DNA of 64,000 bases from Branchiostoma floridae (Eukaryota > Chordata > Leptocardii > Amphioxiformes > Branchiostomatidae). The stretch spans positions 5,970,012 through 6,034,011 of the forward strand of contig NC_049996.1 in the NCBI RefSeq assembly GCF_000003815.2, read 5' to 3'. The notes under the pieces were generated by a model. It had not been told where the DNA came from and did no database searches. It saw only the letters and a list, made by a program, of their open reading frames with translations. Of this stretch, positions 10,365-21,156 are shown one piece after another (the stretch's first letter is position 1; every line of letters begins with the position of its first letter). Position numbers and translations under genes: made by a program.

Positions 10365-13164
10365 CTAGCTTATACTACAGATTTTACTTTCTGGTTTCTT
10401 TAGAGGGGAGCTGATTGGCTGAGACCGGGCGCTGGCCGCCCGTTTCTCTCGTGCATTTGCTCGGAGCTGCTCAGACTGAACCCTGACAAGCTGGTCCTGC
10501 AGACTCATCATGATGTTCTGGTTTTCCTTCAGCGCGTTACTCTGAATGGTCAACTCCTGACGAAGGATTTCTATTTCCTCTTGCAGCTTTCGTTCCCGTT
10601 CCTCCACCACTTGTTGCTGTTCTTGTTCCAGTTTCTGTTGCTGTGCTTTGTAGGTCTCCTGTACCTTCTCTAACTGTTCTTCTGCACGCTGCTTCTCTTC
10701 TTTCAACCTCTCCACCTCTGTGATCAGGGTGTCCTTGGTTTTGTAGATAGGTTTGGCGACAGACTTCCCCAGCCCCCCCGGGGGCTCGCTCACGGTTGGC
10801 ACCAGTGCGCCCGCCCGACCACGGCAGCGGCCTGCACGCAGACGGTTCAACGGTCGCTGTACCCCCGGCATCGGGCCGACCCGCTTCATTCCCTCCTGTG
10901 CACGGTATGAAGATGGCGGCGCCAGTTTCCCTTCCTTTGTGGTTACAGTGGGAAGGGACAGCTTCTTCCTAGCCTGATGATTCCCCTCGCTGCTTTTGGT
11001 GACCTCAGACGCATTTCTGAGGGCCACTGCCATCTGTTCCGAAGAGTCCGAGCTGGAAAGGTGATCCAGTTCATCTGCTGCAAAAGTGTCCACACTACTC
11101 TCAGTAGACACACGTTTCATCTGAGTCTTGTCCTCACCTAACACCAGAGCTTCTTTTTCCTTCGCTCTGCCCACCTGAGGGGAGGGTTTAGGGTTCCAGT
11201 CAGCTCGTATAGCTTTCATGCCGTCCTTACTCTTCAGTTCTTTGTTGATTTGAATACTTGTTTCTACGGAGACAATGCTGTCATTCCCGGAGGCCTCGGT
11301 CTCTGTGAGCGCATCATCATCGGTGACGCCGCCATCTTCACTCTCATCTGCGTCTTGTTCGTCCTGACTAACGAGCGCTGACGTACTCAGCTCGTTCTTG
11401 ATCCAGGTCGGAATGGTTCCCTGTGTGTCGTACTCCGAGGCCTCGGAGCTGGTGTACTCATCCCCCGCGTCATTGCTAGAGGCTGAATGGTGGAGGTTTC
11501 GAGGGGGGACCTCTAGGTTTGGTCCCATTTTCTTCTTGAAGGATCGTTTCTTCCGAGTCCTTTTGCGTGGTGGGGGTGCGGCCGTCTCTACCTGTACAAA
11601 CAGGTTTTGTCCGTGAGCCACGACATGAGTCAATGTGAGCGGGATGGGCTCGGCGCCAGGAGTCCCGCCTGTACCGATGATGGAGTCACAGCGTAGGATG
11701 GGTGTGGGAGTGGTGATGAGCTCTGTCTCCTTCTCACCAATATTGATGCTGCCTATACTGCTGTGGGAACTGTGTCTTTTGGCAGACCTACCTCGTGTCT
11801 CCCTACTGTCTACACCATCTCCACCTGTGTTATCTGCATTCAGGGAAGAACTGGACACTTGCCTTTGAACAGAACCTACCGAGCTGACAGACAGTCTGTT
11901 AGTATCCTGTGTCGGAGTGTGTGCTCTAGATTCTACGGCTATGTTATTCACACTCCCAGCACTGGTGATAGAGATGTTGCTAGAATTTCTGCGATGTCCG
12001 ATCGGCGCGTGGTCTTGTTCTTCACCGGCGCCCGCTCCTTCAGCTGATTGGTTGTTGTTTTCTTCTGGTTTGTCCTTCGGCCGATAACGGGTTCCCCAGA
12101 AGAACAACGCGTTCTCGGAGTTGATACCCACCGCGGTGAACATGTCTCCACAAGCTAGCATGGTGACTGTCTTGTCTGATATACTAAGATCTTTGACCTC
12201 CATGGGCGCGTCTCTAGGCTTGGTATGGCCGGTCCCCAGCTGACCCTCCAGATTCCTGCCAAAGGTGTACACCTTGCCAGGCTCCACCAGTACAGATGTG
12301 TGGTGTGGCCCCACCGCCATGTCGATGGCTCTGTGGTTGGTCAGGGCTCGCACGACGGTGGGAACCTTCCGACCCGGAACTTCCACCTTCTGCAGCAGGT
12401 TTTTCATGGCTCTCAGGAACCCCTGCCGATGGTTCAGACCGAGTTTATTATTTTCGTTGTTCCCACATGCCAGCACACTGCCCATGTCTGTTAGAAACAT
12501 GGTGCCGTCCACGCCACACTTGACCTCCCGGATGAAGACTGGCTCGCTGATCTGGACCTCCTGAGGGGAGAAGTGGTCCTCCTCGTCCCCCAGGCCCAGG
12601 CAGCCGTGCTTCCCGCGCCCCCACGCGAACACCTCCCCGTCGCTCCCCACCGCCACAACGTGGTGCGGCCCGCAGGAGATGGCACGTACGTCCACACTCA
12701 GCAGGGGCTCGATCAGCCGCGGTCGCGAGGCGCTCATCCAATCCCCATGCCCCAAGCAGCCATTACTCCCATCTCCGCAGGTCATCACGATCCCGTTGTC
12801 GCTGACGAACACGCTAAAGCCGTCTCCGCAGCAGGCACGCACGATCGACTTCCCCTTCAGGGCTTCCACCATTTCTGGCTTGCTACGACCCAGAAGGTCC
12901 CCATGGCCTAACTGACCTTTGCTCCCCTCCCCCCAGGTGTACACTGCCCTCTCCATAGCCACCACGACCATGTGTTCTAACCCCACGGCGACCTGTCTGA
13001 TCTTGATCTTGGCAGGAAGCTCGATGGGTGTGAGTGTCATGGCGCACGTGTCAAGGTAAACCAGCACAGACCGGGTTCTGCGCCGCTTGCAGCTGGCCAG
13101 TTGTTTGGAACCATCCAGGGATGAAGACAACTCATCCTCCCACTCTGTGGCACCCTCCTCATAC
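10365..13164 (-). CDS. NEK9-like: NEK9-like coding exon 4 (RCC1 propeller, linker, coiled coil, stop)
   Basis: This 2800-nt terminal exon starts after TATTGTACAG and ends at TAG (10365-10367). The RCC1-type blades sit in its first third (VYTWGEGSKGQLGHGDL, FAWGRGKHGCLGLGDEED, VYTFGRNLEGQLGTGH). A long Ser/Glu/Asp-rich segment follows, including a basic patch RKRTRKKRSFKKKMG. The tail is a heptad-rich coiled coil beginning near KDTLITEVERLKEEKQ and ends KKPESKICSIS. In human NEK9 the RCC1 domain is autoinhibitory and the coiled coil gives dimerisation; that role is inferred here by homology. Confidence 0.93.
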
Positions 13165-14267
13165 CTGTACAATACAAAATTACCAAAACATAAGATACCT
13201 CTCAGAAAAACTGTAGTACCAGGAGTTCATGCTTCCACAAACTACTGTAAATGCAGAAACTTTTGCGGTGGTTTAATGGTCGCAGTTTTCGCGGTGGCTG
13301 CGAACTTAAAACCAACGCAAACATTTTTTCCAGGGCAGTTAGAGACTACAGTGCATGGTGCTACCACGAACTTAAAACCACCGCAAAAAGTCCTTTTTCC
13401 CACTAGCGCGAAATTAAATCCCCGCAAACTTAAATGCATTTACTATTGTAACAGTGGTGTTCAAGGACTGCTAAACCGAAGACGCCTAACGGCTTAAGCC
13501 TTTATGGCCGAACGGTTTGCACGTTCGATTTGTGATCCGGCTGCCCGGGTTCGGCGCGGGTTCGAATCCCGGGAGTCGGGGTGTTGTTTCTTTCTGTTCT
13601 TACTCGCCCCTCTGGTTGTTTCACTGGTTCCCACGCCGGCCCTGTGATTAACAGGCTAGTATGTGCCACACAGGGATGTCGATCTCGGAGATTCGAGGAC
13701 GAATCTTGAAAAAAGAAAAAGGGGGAGTAGTGTAACAGTGGTGTTCAAGGACTGCTAAACCGAAGACGCCTAACGGCTTAAGCCTTTATGGCCGAACGGT
13801 TTGCACATTCGATTTGTGATCCGGCTGCCCGGGTTCGGCGCGGGTTCGAATCCCGGGAGTCGGGGTGTTGTTTCTTTCTGTTCTTACTCGCCCCTCTGGT
13901 TGTTTCACTATAGCCAAAGCTCATACTCTTCCCTGCCATGAGATGCTGTGAATATATTTTACGTTCGCAGTGATTCAGTTTCGATAGAAGGAGAAAGTGG
14001 AGTAACTGTTATTCATGGTGGTTTTGAGTTATGATCTAGCACTATATAGTTACATGCTGCTGCAGTAATGACAACATTGGGTGCAAGTAGCTACTCATAA
14101 AGGGTGCTAGAGACGGACAGGACAGTTGCCTCCAACACATCATAATAGTGCACAATGTTAACTATGTATATGTAGCGATTAGATAAGGGAGTAGGTTGGT
14201 AGAAGACAGAACAAAAGAGGTGACAGTGCAGTGGTAGATTGTCTGAAACTTTTGATGGCAAAAGTTC

Positions 14268-14336
<69 letters not shown>

Positions 14337-17300
14337 AAACTTTGCTGCCGCCACCTCTGCAGTGAAAACCATAAACATAAACCTCTGCAAACTAGAAGGT
14401 ATTTCCAGTATGAGCTTGTGTATGGTTTACCTTGCCATCAGCTCTGGTAACCTGTGGTACAGCAGCTCATTAGCAGATGGTCTGTACTGGGGCTCCCGCT
14501 GAAGCATGTCCTGAATCAGATCCTTAAACTCATGGCTGTAGTTTCCCTTCACGGGGGCGAACTGCCCGTTCATGATCTTATTGACCAGCGCGGGTAAATT
14601 GGAGCCTTCAAAAGTTCTGTGTAAGCATGCCATCTCGTACATGATACAGCCCAGAGCCCAGATGTCAGACTTGTCGTTGTAGGCTTTCCCCTCGCACATC
14701 TCAGGTGAGATGTAATAGGGCGTGCCCAGAACTGTGTTAGCACCATGGTTTGCTGAAGTCATCATTTTGGAAATACCAAAGTCTCCAACTTTGATGACAC
14801 CTTCCTTTGTTAGAAAGATGTTGGCTGTTTTCAGATCCCTGTGTAGGATGTTGTGTTCGTGGATGTGCCGTATTGCTGCCACTATCTGCTGGAACATGAA
14901 GAGGATCTCCTTTTCTGACAGCGGAGTTTCCCTTTGTCCGACATATTTTGCAAGAGTCCCGCCATCTGCATATTCCATCTCAATCATGAGCACCCCATCC
15001 TCCTCAAAGCTATCATAATACGTGATGATGTTCGGATGGTCCAACATTGCCAGGACTTTGACTTCGTTCAGAGCCATCTGCCTTTCTGATGCTGTTAAAT
15101 CGTGCATGTTGATTTCTTTCAAAATGACTAGAGAATCGTCGTCCTTCTTGCGGTACAATACTGCAGTACCGTACGCTCCTTTCCCCACCGTCCTGATCTT
15201 TTCAAACCCGGCCAGCGTCTGCGGACTGGAGCCGCTCAGCTGTTGCAGCTTCTCCTCCCTGAAGTACAGCTCACCAACTGTAGTGGAACTGTCTTCTCCT
15301 ATTCTCTGCATGCTGATTTCTGCCGCTGACAGATCTTTAGCCATTCCCACGGACACTCCTAATAAGGACTCCATCTCCTGTAGTATGGTCCCACTCTCCA
15401 CACTCTGAACAGCACTGCAGGCCAGGAAGTCCAGTCTGGCATTCACAAAGGACCTGTCGAGGTGGTTCTCTACCAAAGTGCTGTAGAAGTCACGGATAGA
15501 GGATTGTTCGATGATGTTCAGAGAAGTCAACAGACGGTCCGAACACACATAAATACTCCCCCCTGAGCTGTGCATCACACAGGCAATGCTCTCCACCTTG
15601 ATCCCCCCCAGGACTTCTGCTGCCTGCTTCAGGATGCCATCCAAGGTGGAGTTCTCGTAGTTATACCTGATGACATGTACGTTGGAGCGAACTGATGTAG
15701 CGATAGTGCCACTGTTCTTGGCACGTGAAGAGAGAAGCAGCAGTCTGGGTGGGTTAGCAGAAATGTTCTCTTCAGCAGGAATGGTGGAAATGGTGGACTG
15801 GCTACCCTGTCTCTGCGGAGGGTACAGGACTCCCACTGATGCGAAGAGTGTGCTGTCAGCTTTCGTATCATCTCTGGTGACTTGTACGTCCACTGGAGGT
15901 CTTGTGCCTGAATACAATGGGAAGGTGTTAGTCAAGGTTACCGTACATTTTCTACCAATACATCACGGGTAGAAAACTTGCATTAAGCTTTTAAGAACTT
16001 GATGCCTAAATACCCATAGATAGATTAGATAGATAGATTAGATACTTTAGATAGATGGATGGATGGATGGATGGATGGATAGATAGACAGTTAGATAGAT
16101 AGATAGATGGTGTTTATTGGGAAATCGCAGTATCAGAGTTCCTTCTGTACTGAATTACATCCAATTTACAAATGTTACAAATTATCTGGATACAAAAAGA
16201 ATTTACAGAAATACAAACCATAAGTAGTAATACATAGTGCACCAAAAGGAGTACCCATTACGCACAAAGTCTTGGTAGTTAAAACTGATAGAGTACATAA
16301 GTATCCCAATGCTCTATATGACATCTTGACACCAGTATGATATACAATATGGTGTATTTCGTGTCACGCAGGGCACCAGCCCTACCGCGGGTAGGAAAGC
16401 CCAACAGCCAGAGGGTGATCCGATCCGTGGAAGCACTGGGCCCGAGACTTGTATCTTATTTAATTTGTCATACCCGGGGATTTACCCACCGTGGCCGGGC
16501 ACCCCAAATAATACATGTTGAAATGTGAAATGGCCAGTTGAAAATTTGTTGTCCTCAAACAAAAATATGGTGTACATGCTCAATCATTGACCATGCAGCA
16601 CACAGCGTATTCACAGTGCATTCATTTATTGGAAGCCTGTGTGATATAGTCTCCAAGCACACCCTATGGTGCCTAAAGAGATAGTATCAAAGCTGGCAAA
16701 GGAGTATAGCCGGCCAAAGGGAGTCAAACGGGCACCTGGTGCCGCTATACTAAGTCCCTTACCAGCTTTGATACTATTTCTAGGGCACCGTAGGGTCTGC
16801 TTGGAGACTAGTGTGATACAACCAGAGCCCCATGTGATTTGGCAAGTTATCGGCAAATCCTGATCAAACGCTATCGTGAGCCAGGTATGACGTGAAGGAA
16901 CTCACCTGTATTATTATATGCAGTCCCTGTGGCCTTCTGCTCTCCTGTGCCCTGACTACCAGCACTACTTCTCCTGGAGGCTGGAGTCTTGTCACCTTGT
17001 CCACTCCCTTCCTCCCCCTTGTTGTCAGATGCTGCACCTGTAGCTGCAGCCGCATCTCTGTAGGTGCTGTCAGCACTGTTCCTGGGTACGGCTACAGCAA
17101 AGTAGTATATTGGAAGATCAGAGGTAGTAACAGAGAATTAAATGATAGGGAAAAGACTGACCAGAGATAATTTCTTCCTAGTCAATCTTCATAAGGCCGT
17201 GCATTTTCAGTCCTTCGTCCTTACCACAGTTGAGAGTTTGCATGCCCTTTTCCCTAAGTGCAGCCAGCTATTTTCATTCTCCAATCATCGTAGATGACCC

Positions 17301-18134
17301 GCTCTAATATTGGGATATGTGTGAACTCACCATCCCACTTGTAATTCTGTCACCTCCTGCCAGGGGGCACAACTTTGTGCAGAAAAGGTAAGACCACCTT
17401 TTCTGGTTTTCCTAGTCTCGGGACTGGACAGCTTTATCTGATAATCCGTGCCATAACACTTTCTTCTGGATCGACTTCTCTATTATAGTATTAATCCACC
17501 ATGTCTTAAGAGCACAGTATTAGGAGGCACAACCCAACCCTCTTCTTCCACTGCCTTATAGTTATACATCCCAAGTTGTGTTGAGTGCCTTTCCCATGGA
17601 CAGAACGTCTACCCAGGAATGGCACCGGTGACCTCTTGATCTCTCATCTGCTAGCAGGCCTCAAACTACCTTTTCTGCATACCTGCACTGGTGCAGGAAA
17701 CATTAAAAATTACCGGCACCAGACAATTTTTACTTGCACCACTCTAAATTCAGGAAGTATGGATCATACTAAACTTGTTCAGGAACTATTCTTTTTTTCT
17801 TTTATACTTTATAAGTGGTAACATTCATTGCAGCTAATAGCAATCCACACATACCTACATTATAGGACATTTATGTATAAAACCCAGTACATGGACCAGT
17901 GCAGGTTAGGTGCAGGTAGACACCAGAAACAGCTCCAATTTTACCTGCACTAACCCGCATATGTAGGTGGTATTTTGAGCCCTGGCTAGCCTATCCACTC
18001 TGCCATTTAACACAACCAAGTTTCTTGAACTCACCTGAAGATGTTTTACTGAGTTTTTTGGAGTTGGCAGAGTTGCCAGCCTGCCGATCTCGAGGGTCTC
18101 CACTCCTGGTCCTGCCAGCTGTGTTGGATGCCAT
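10365..18134 (-). CDS. NEK9-like: NEK9/NEK8-like NIMA-family Ser/Thr kinase with N-terminal DUF4347-like domain, RCC1 propeller and coiled coil (4 coding exons)
   Basis: Coding exons on the minus strand are 18134-18035, 17091-16906, 15907-14431 and 13164-10365. All introns are GT-AG and the phases agree (1, 1, 2), giving 4563 nt and 1520 residues. Order seen: low-complexity N-terminus (1-150); DUF4347-like domain (about 155-310, His208 in MHSSGG, Cys259 in DFLACS); kinase (about 320-580) with glycine loop GKGAYG, Lys349 in VILK, Glu367, HRD 441-443, DFG 461-463 and SPE 486-488; RCC1 repeats (about 645-960) with TWGEGSKGQLGHGD-type blades; acidic/Ser-rich linker; coiled coil (about 1400-1490). 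Kinase plus RCC1 plus coiled coil is the NEK9 plan. Vertebrate NEK9 acts in mitotic spindle assembly upstream of NEK6/7, while NEK8 is ciliary and lacks the coiled-coil tail. Human NEK9 is about 980 residues, so this protein is longer, mainly from the N-terminal extension and linker. All catalytic residues are present. Confidence 0.93.
13245..13446. mobile_element. Tc1/mariner-type MITE in NEK9-like intron 3
   Basis: The left end is TA followed by CTGTAAATGCA. The right end carries TGCATTTAC. Internal stretches (gcggtggtttta, cttaaaaccaccgcaaaa) are inverted copies of each other. A relative with both ends intact is at 40802-41009. The right terminus is interrupted by the TRIM that starts at 13447. 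Confidence 0.6.
13447..13623 (+). repeat. 5' LTR of the TRIM, tRNA-like
   Basis: The tRNA-like part runs about 13505-13580. Its A-B box spacing and the stretch between them would suit a class II (Leu/Ser) tRNA with a variable arm (ggctgcccgggttcggc). The 7-bp acceptor stem does not pair, so it is not a functional tRNA gene. The only difference from the 3' LTR is G versus A at 13523. Confidence 0.8.
13731..13907 (+). repeat. 3' LTR of the TRIM, tRNA-like
   Basis: This copy is 176/177 identical to the 5' LTR, follows the polypurine tract directly and is followed by the CTAT duplication. The near identity implies a recent insertion. Confidence 0.8.
14268..14336. repeat. (CA)n microsatellite in NEK9-like intron 3
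   Basis: About 34 CA dinucleotides with one AAAC interruption. Confidence 0.95.
14431..15907 (-). CDS. NEK9-like: NEK9-like coding exon 3 (DUF4347-like domain plus complete kinase domain)
   Basis: A single 1477-nt exon begins after TTGTATTCAG and ends at GGCAAG|GTAAAC (phase 2). It encodes the whole kinase domain, including the activation loop GDFGISKMM through GTPYYISPE. Ahead of the kinase is a stretch of about 150 residues (for example FVNARLDFLACSAVQS, LLGVSVGMAKDLSAAE) that matches my memory of the DUF4347 pattern: an SGG-type turn, RLDLLAC, then LxGVxVxAS. The domain call is from memory and needs an HMM search. Confidence 0.9.
16018..16112. repeat. GATA/GATG tetranucleotide tract in NEK9-like intron 2
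   Basis: Imperfect tagatagat repeats surround five to six perfect atgg units. Confidence 0.9.
16647..16810. mobile_element. MULE-like MITE (CTCCAAGCA family) in NEK9-like intron 2
   Basis: Terminal inverted repeats TAGTCTCCAAGCA.../...TGCTTGGAGACTA are followed by subterminal inverted copies of the cctatggtgcc / agctttgatactat type. A direct repeat GTGTGATA flanks it (16639-16646, 16811-16818). It is related to the 3967-4156 element, which has a 9-bp duplication. Confidence 0.75.
16906..17091 (-). CDS. NEK9-like: NEK9-like coding exon 2 (low-complexity linker)
   Basis: This 186-nt exon has an acceptor TGCTGTAG before 17091 and a donor ACAG|GTGAG after 16906, phase 1 on both sides. It reads AVPRNSADSTYRDAAAATGA and continues Ala/Gly/Ser/Thr-rich without a stop. 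Using the alternative AG ten bases downstream (CCCAG|GAACAG) adds a different, less typical frame; the phase-consistent choice is given here. Confidence 0.7.
17655..17984. mobile_element. MITE with CAGGGCTCGAAAT-type ends in NEK9-like intron 1
   Basis: The left end is CAGGCCTCAAACTACC and the right end GGTATTTTGAGCCCTG, flanked by an exact 5-bp duplication GCTAG (17650-17654, 17985-17989). Internal sequence matches the copies at 32261-32578 and 48714-48914. Confidence 0.8.
18035..18134 (-). CDS. NEK9-like: NEK9-like coding exon 1 (start codon)
   Basis: ATG at 18134-18132 opens MASNTAGRTRSGDPRDRQAG and the exon ends at a CTTCAG|GTGAGT donor, leaving one base (phase 1). An acceptor (TATTTTAG) lies at 18171-18172, so this exon probably also carries 36 nt of 5'UTR spliced from further upstream. 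The sequence is Ser/Arg-rich and has no recognised domain. The next exon continues in frame, which supports this start. Confidence 0.75.
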
Positions 18135-18745
18135 GGTCGGCCCACCTTAGTCCATAGTAGCAGGGCAATCCTAAAATACATAATAACTCTTGTAAATACT
18201 GTACATCTAACATGGTGGGAGACAAAACACATTTTATTTCAAAACTGTTCCTTCTACAATCATGAAAGAAAAGAGATTTTTAAAGGGGCCACTAAATTCC
18301 ACCCAAATTTCGCTGCGTTTTACAGACAAAAAGAAAACTAGCTTCCTCCTAATAGCTGGCAACATAATGTTTGACATTGTTGTAATAGCTAAAAGTGGAT
18401 CTGAATAAAGTCAAAGTCAAAGTCCTAGTCCGAACATCACAAAACTCACACATTATCATAAGAAAAGGTGGGATTCTTCATCTTCCACTGTCTCAGGAAA
18501 AGAAGATGACCCCAATAAGTTACAGCTTAGAGTTAGCTTTTAGACCAGAGTACACACATTCTATACTGTTCTACACTATTTGTCCCCTTTCATGTTACCT
18601 GCAATTAGCCCTTCAGCATGACTTTGCAATATTTAAGCTATAAATATCCTGGACTAACTGGACTGATCCTGTCGTTTTGGCAGTATTTTTTTCTTTGATG
18701 GATTTTTCTTGTTTTCGCACTCGCGCATTAGTTTTGGGGTCTCCA

Positions 18746-19300
18746 GAGGATGTCATCCATAGTTTGGCCTTGGGCCACAGCAAGTAAATTTTATGGATGA
18801 CATCCTCTGCAGACTGCAAAAATTGTGCGATAGGGCGAAAAAACAACAAGATGGCTACATTTTCAAAAATAGGCACCATAAAGTTGTGATGAATGTTGTA
18901 ACAAGAATTAAAGGGACAAATCATGGTATCAGAGCCAACAAGGCATTCATTCCTGTATTCAAGACATGTACTGGTGTGGTAAAAGTGACACTGGTGTGGT
19001 AGACTGGCATCACCAACAAAGTTGGTAACCACACTCATGGCTTCCACACTGGTGTCACTTTTTGTCATTTCTACAACTACAGTCCCGGGTACCTCGCAAG
19101 TGTCACTTCTACAAGTACAATTATTAGGCTACAATACAACATATTTGCTCATTTTGGTACTTTATCGTCAGTTGGCCATCCCTGCAGAAGAAAAAAATTC
19201 TTGTTTTTTCTTCTGAAATCAGGCGAAAATTAATGCGCGCGCTGATGTCATCCATAAAATTTACTTACGGGAAATCAAAAAATGCCCATGCATTATGAAA
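18746..19300. repeat. GATGTCATCCAT inverted-repeat elements
   Basis: aggatgtcatccat at 18746 is inverted against atggatgacatcct near 18790. Further copies of the same motif are at 19237, 20750 and 21437. It seems related to the GGCCACACC family (30106-30471). Confidence 0.5.
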
Positions 19301-19844
19301 AGAGCATGCTGACCCTCAACAATGTCACTACTAGTAGGTTTCCCAGGTTTCCTAGGATACCAACAATAATACATTACCGATAGGATGCCAATATGCTGTG
19401 CTAGGGAAGCCAATATTGTTCTGTAGTACCATTGACACAATTCATTATGCTAAGAAATGACAAATAAAATTCACTTCAATATATAATATTATATCGGGAA
19501 ATATTCTGAATAAGGCTGTATGATATTGACATTTACATCCCCACATTCACACTGCTCGAATCGTTGCTCGAGAAATTTCTTACCCCATTTAGCCAGAATG
19601 ATTTGTCAATAATCTACACAAACCAGGAAGGACTTCTACTATAATAGTGCTATCTTTGATAAGTGTGGCGGGTTCTTTTTTGTGCCCGGAGTGGGGCTCT
19701 CCCCAAACACAGGACCTCAATTTAATGTCCTATCCAAGGGACGGTCCAAGCCGAAGCTAGCCAGTGCAACTCTGGGGGAAAAACGTGTTTACTAGAAGTT
19801 TTCTCCACAGTCAGGGCGAGGGGTCTGCCTAAACACCACAAACG

Positions 19845-20362
19845 ACTCTAATATGCAGTGTATATGGGGCAACAACCTTGTGTACACTCTGGAGACATTG
19901 TTTTTACATTTATGAATTTTTAAAAAAAGGCAGCAAGTCCTACGTATTCACCAGTTATTTCGAGTTAGTCCGGTTTCAAGATTAAAGCAATTATTGGCCA
20001 CCATGTTGGATCGTACTTGCTTGCATTTGAGGCTGAAAAACACTTATTATACAAGTTTTATACGTTGACAATGATAGAATAGCGCTATGCTATAATCTAT
20101 GAACCAACAGCTTCCATAGTTTTGTCCTGTCGTCTATGGAGCCGAGGAAGGTATCGAGAATTTCCTCATGTAAACTTCTAGCACGGGCGATCCAACATGG
20201 CGGCCAAGAATTGCTTTGATCTTGATACCAGCGGATTAACTCTAAATAACAGGTGAATACTGAGGAGTTGCTGCATTTTTAAATTCATAAATGTATAAAC
20301 ATTGTCTCCAGTGCGTCACACAAGGTCGTTGCCCCATGTACACTGCTTATTAGAGTCGTTTG
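19845..20362. repeat. Long inverted repeat (~190-bp arms)
   Basis: acgactctaatatgcagtgt at the left is inverted at the right (acactgcttattagagtcgt). The arms stay recognisable inward to ggccaccatgttggatcg / cgatccaacatggcggcc. No open frame. Confidence 0.75.
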
Positions 20363-20366
20363 CTCT

Positions 20367-20560
20367 GGAAGATGTTGGGGAGCAGTGCCGAACATCCAAT
20401 ATGGCTACCCGGTCGGTCATGTTTGGTGACATTTCGGCCAATGACGGCCATAAAACGTAACACTTGGAAACGCTACCGAAACGTCACAGAACATGACCGA
20501 CAACACTTCGGAAGATTTTTGGGAGCGGTGCCGAACATCCAAGATGGCAACCCGGTAGTA
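20367..20560. repeat. Direct plus inverted repeat around gagcagtgccgaacatcc
   Basis: agtgccgaacatccaatatgg recurs as ggtgccgaacatccaagatg about 150 bp on. Between them gtcggtcatgtttggtgac is inverted as gtcacagaacatgaccgac. Confidence 0.55.
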
Positions 20561-20981
20561 AAGACAGTGAGAAATGTTTGTAACAGGTTGCATTGTGGAG
20601 TACTTAAAGGGATTTTTGAAGACTGCTAACACTGCGGTGCATTAGGCAAGACTCCAGGGTAGCCAGGGACGTGCAAAAAAAAAACAAGGAAGAGGGTATC
20701 TTCTTGCAGCAGATACACAAAAACCGTTAGGCCACACTGACTTAATTCTATGGATGACATCCGCGCGCGCATTAGTTTTCGCCTGTTCTCCAAAAAAAAA
20801 TAAAAAATTCACCTCCTCCAAGGCTCCACACAATCCCGGAAATTGCCGACCCAAAGGGCCAGCATATGTCTGTTTGCTGCAAACTCCCCCAAAACGTGCT
20901 AATTTTGTAGTACATGGTGCTTCTGCACATGCGTCTTGCTTTGCCGCGAACTCGAAACTGGCAATATGACCATGATATGAC

Positions 20982-21156
20982 TACTGTCCAAGCTGAGGTT
21001 AGCTGAGGTATTTTTCAAAACCCTCTTTTAGTTGTTTTTATCGGACTTCTTGATGTCTCGCGGCCGAAAAGAGAACAGTAAAAAACAGAGGACCCATGAT
21101 AAAAGCGCTTCCAAAAATGTCAAAACAGCCGGAGCCTAACCTCTACTTGTATAGTA
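20982..21156. mobile_element. MULE-like MITE, 9-bp target duplication
   Basis: Ends TACTGTCCAAGCTGAGGTTA and TAACCTCTACTTGTATAGTA are flanked by an exact 9-bp repeat TGATATGAC (20973-20981, 21157-21165). Confidence 0.8.

Larger units (their letters stand above)
13447..13907 (+). mobile_element. Complete TRIM retrotransposon with tRNA-like sequence in its LTRs
   Basis: Two 177-bp LTRs (13447-13623 and 13731-13907) differ at one base and both run TGTAACAG...TTTCA. They flank a 107-bp interior with a PBS-like TGGTTCCCACGCCGGCC directly after the first LTR (13625-13641) and a polypurine tract (13708-13727) directly before the second. A 4-bp duplication CTAT flanks the element (13443-13446, 13908-13911). 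There is no coding capacity, so it must use another element's proteins. Each LTR has a pol III-type A box (TGGCCGAACGG, 13505-13515) and B box (GGTTCGAATCC, 13559-13569). Confidence 0.85.

Noticed and set aside
12225-12915. Several plus-strand and other-frame open reading frames over the RCC1 exon
   Set aside because: They are shadows of the GC-rich NEK9-like coding exon, whose own frame has clear RCC1 homology.
13505-13580. A functional tRNA gene (and a second at 13789-13864)
   Set aside because: A and B boxes are good, but the acceptor stem does not pair and both copies sit inside LTRs at identical positions, so they are part of the TRIM.
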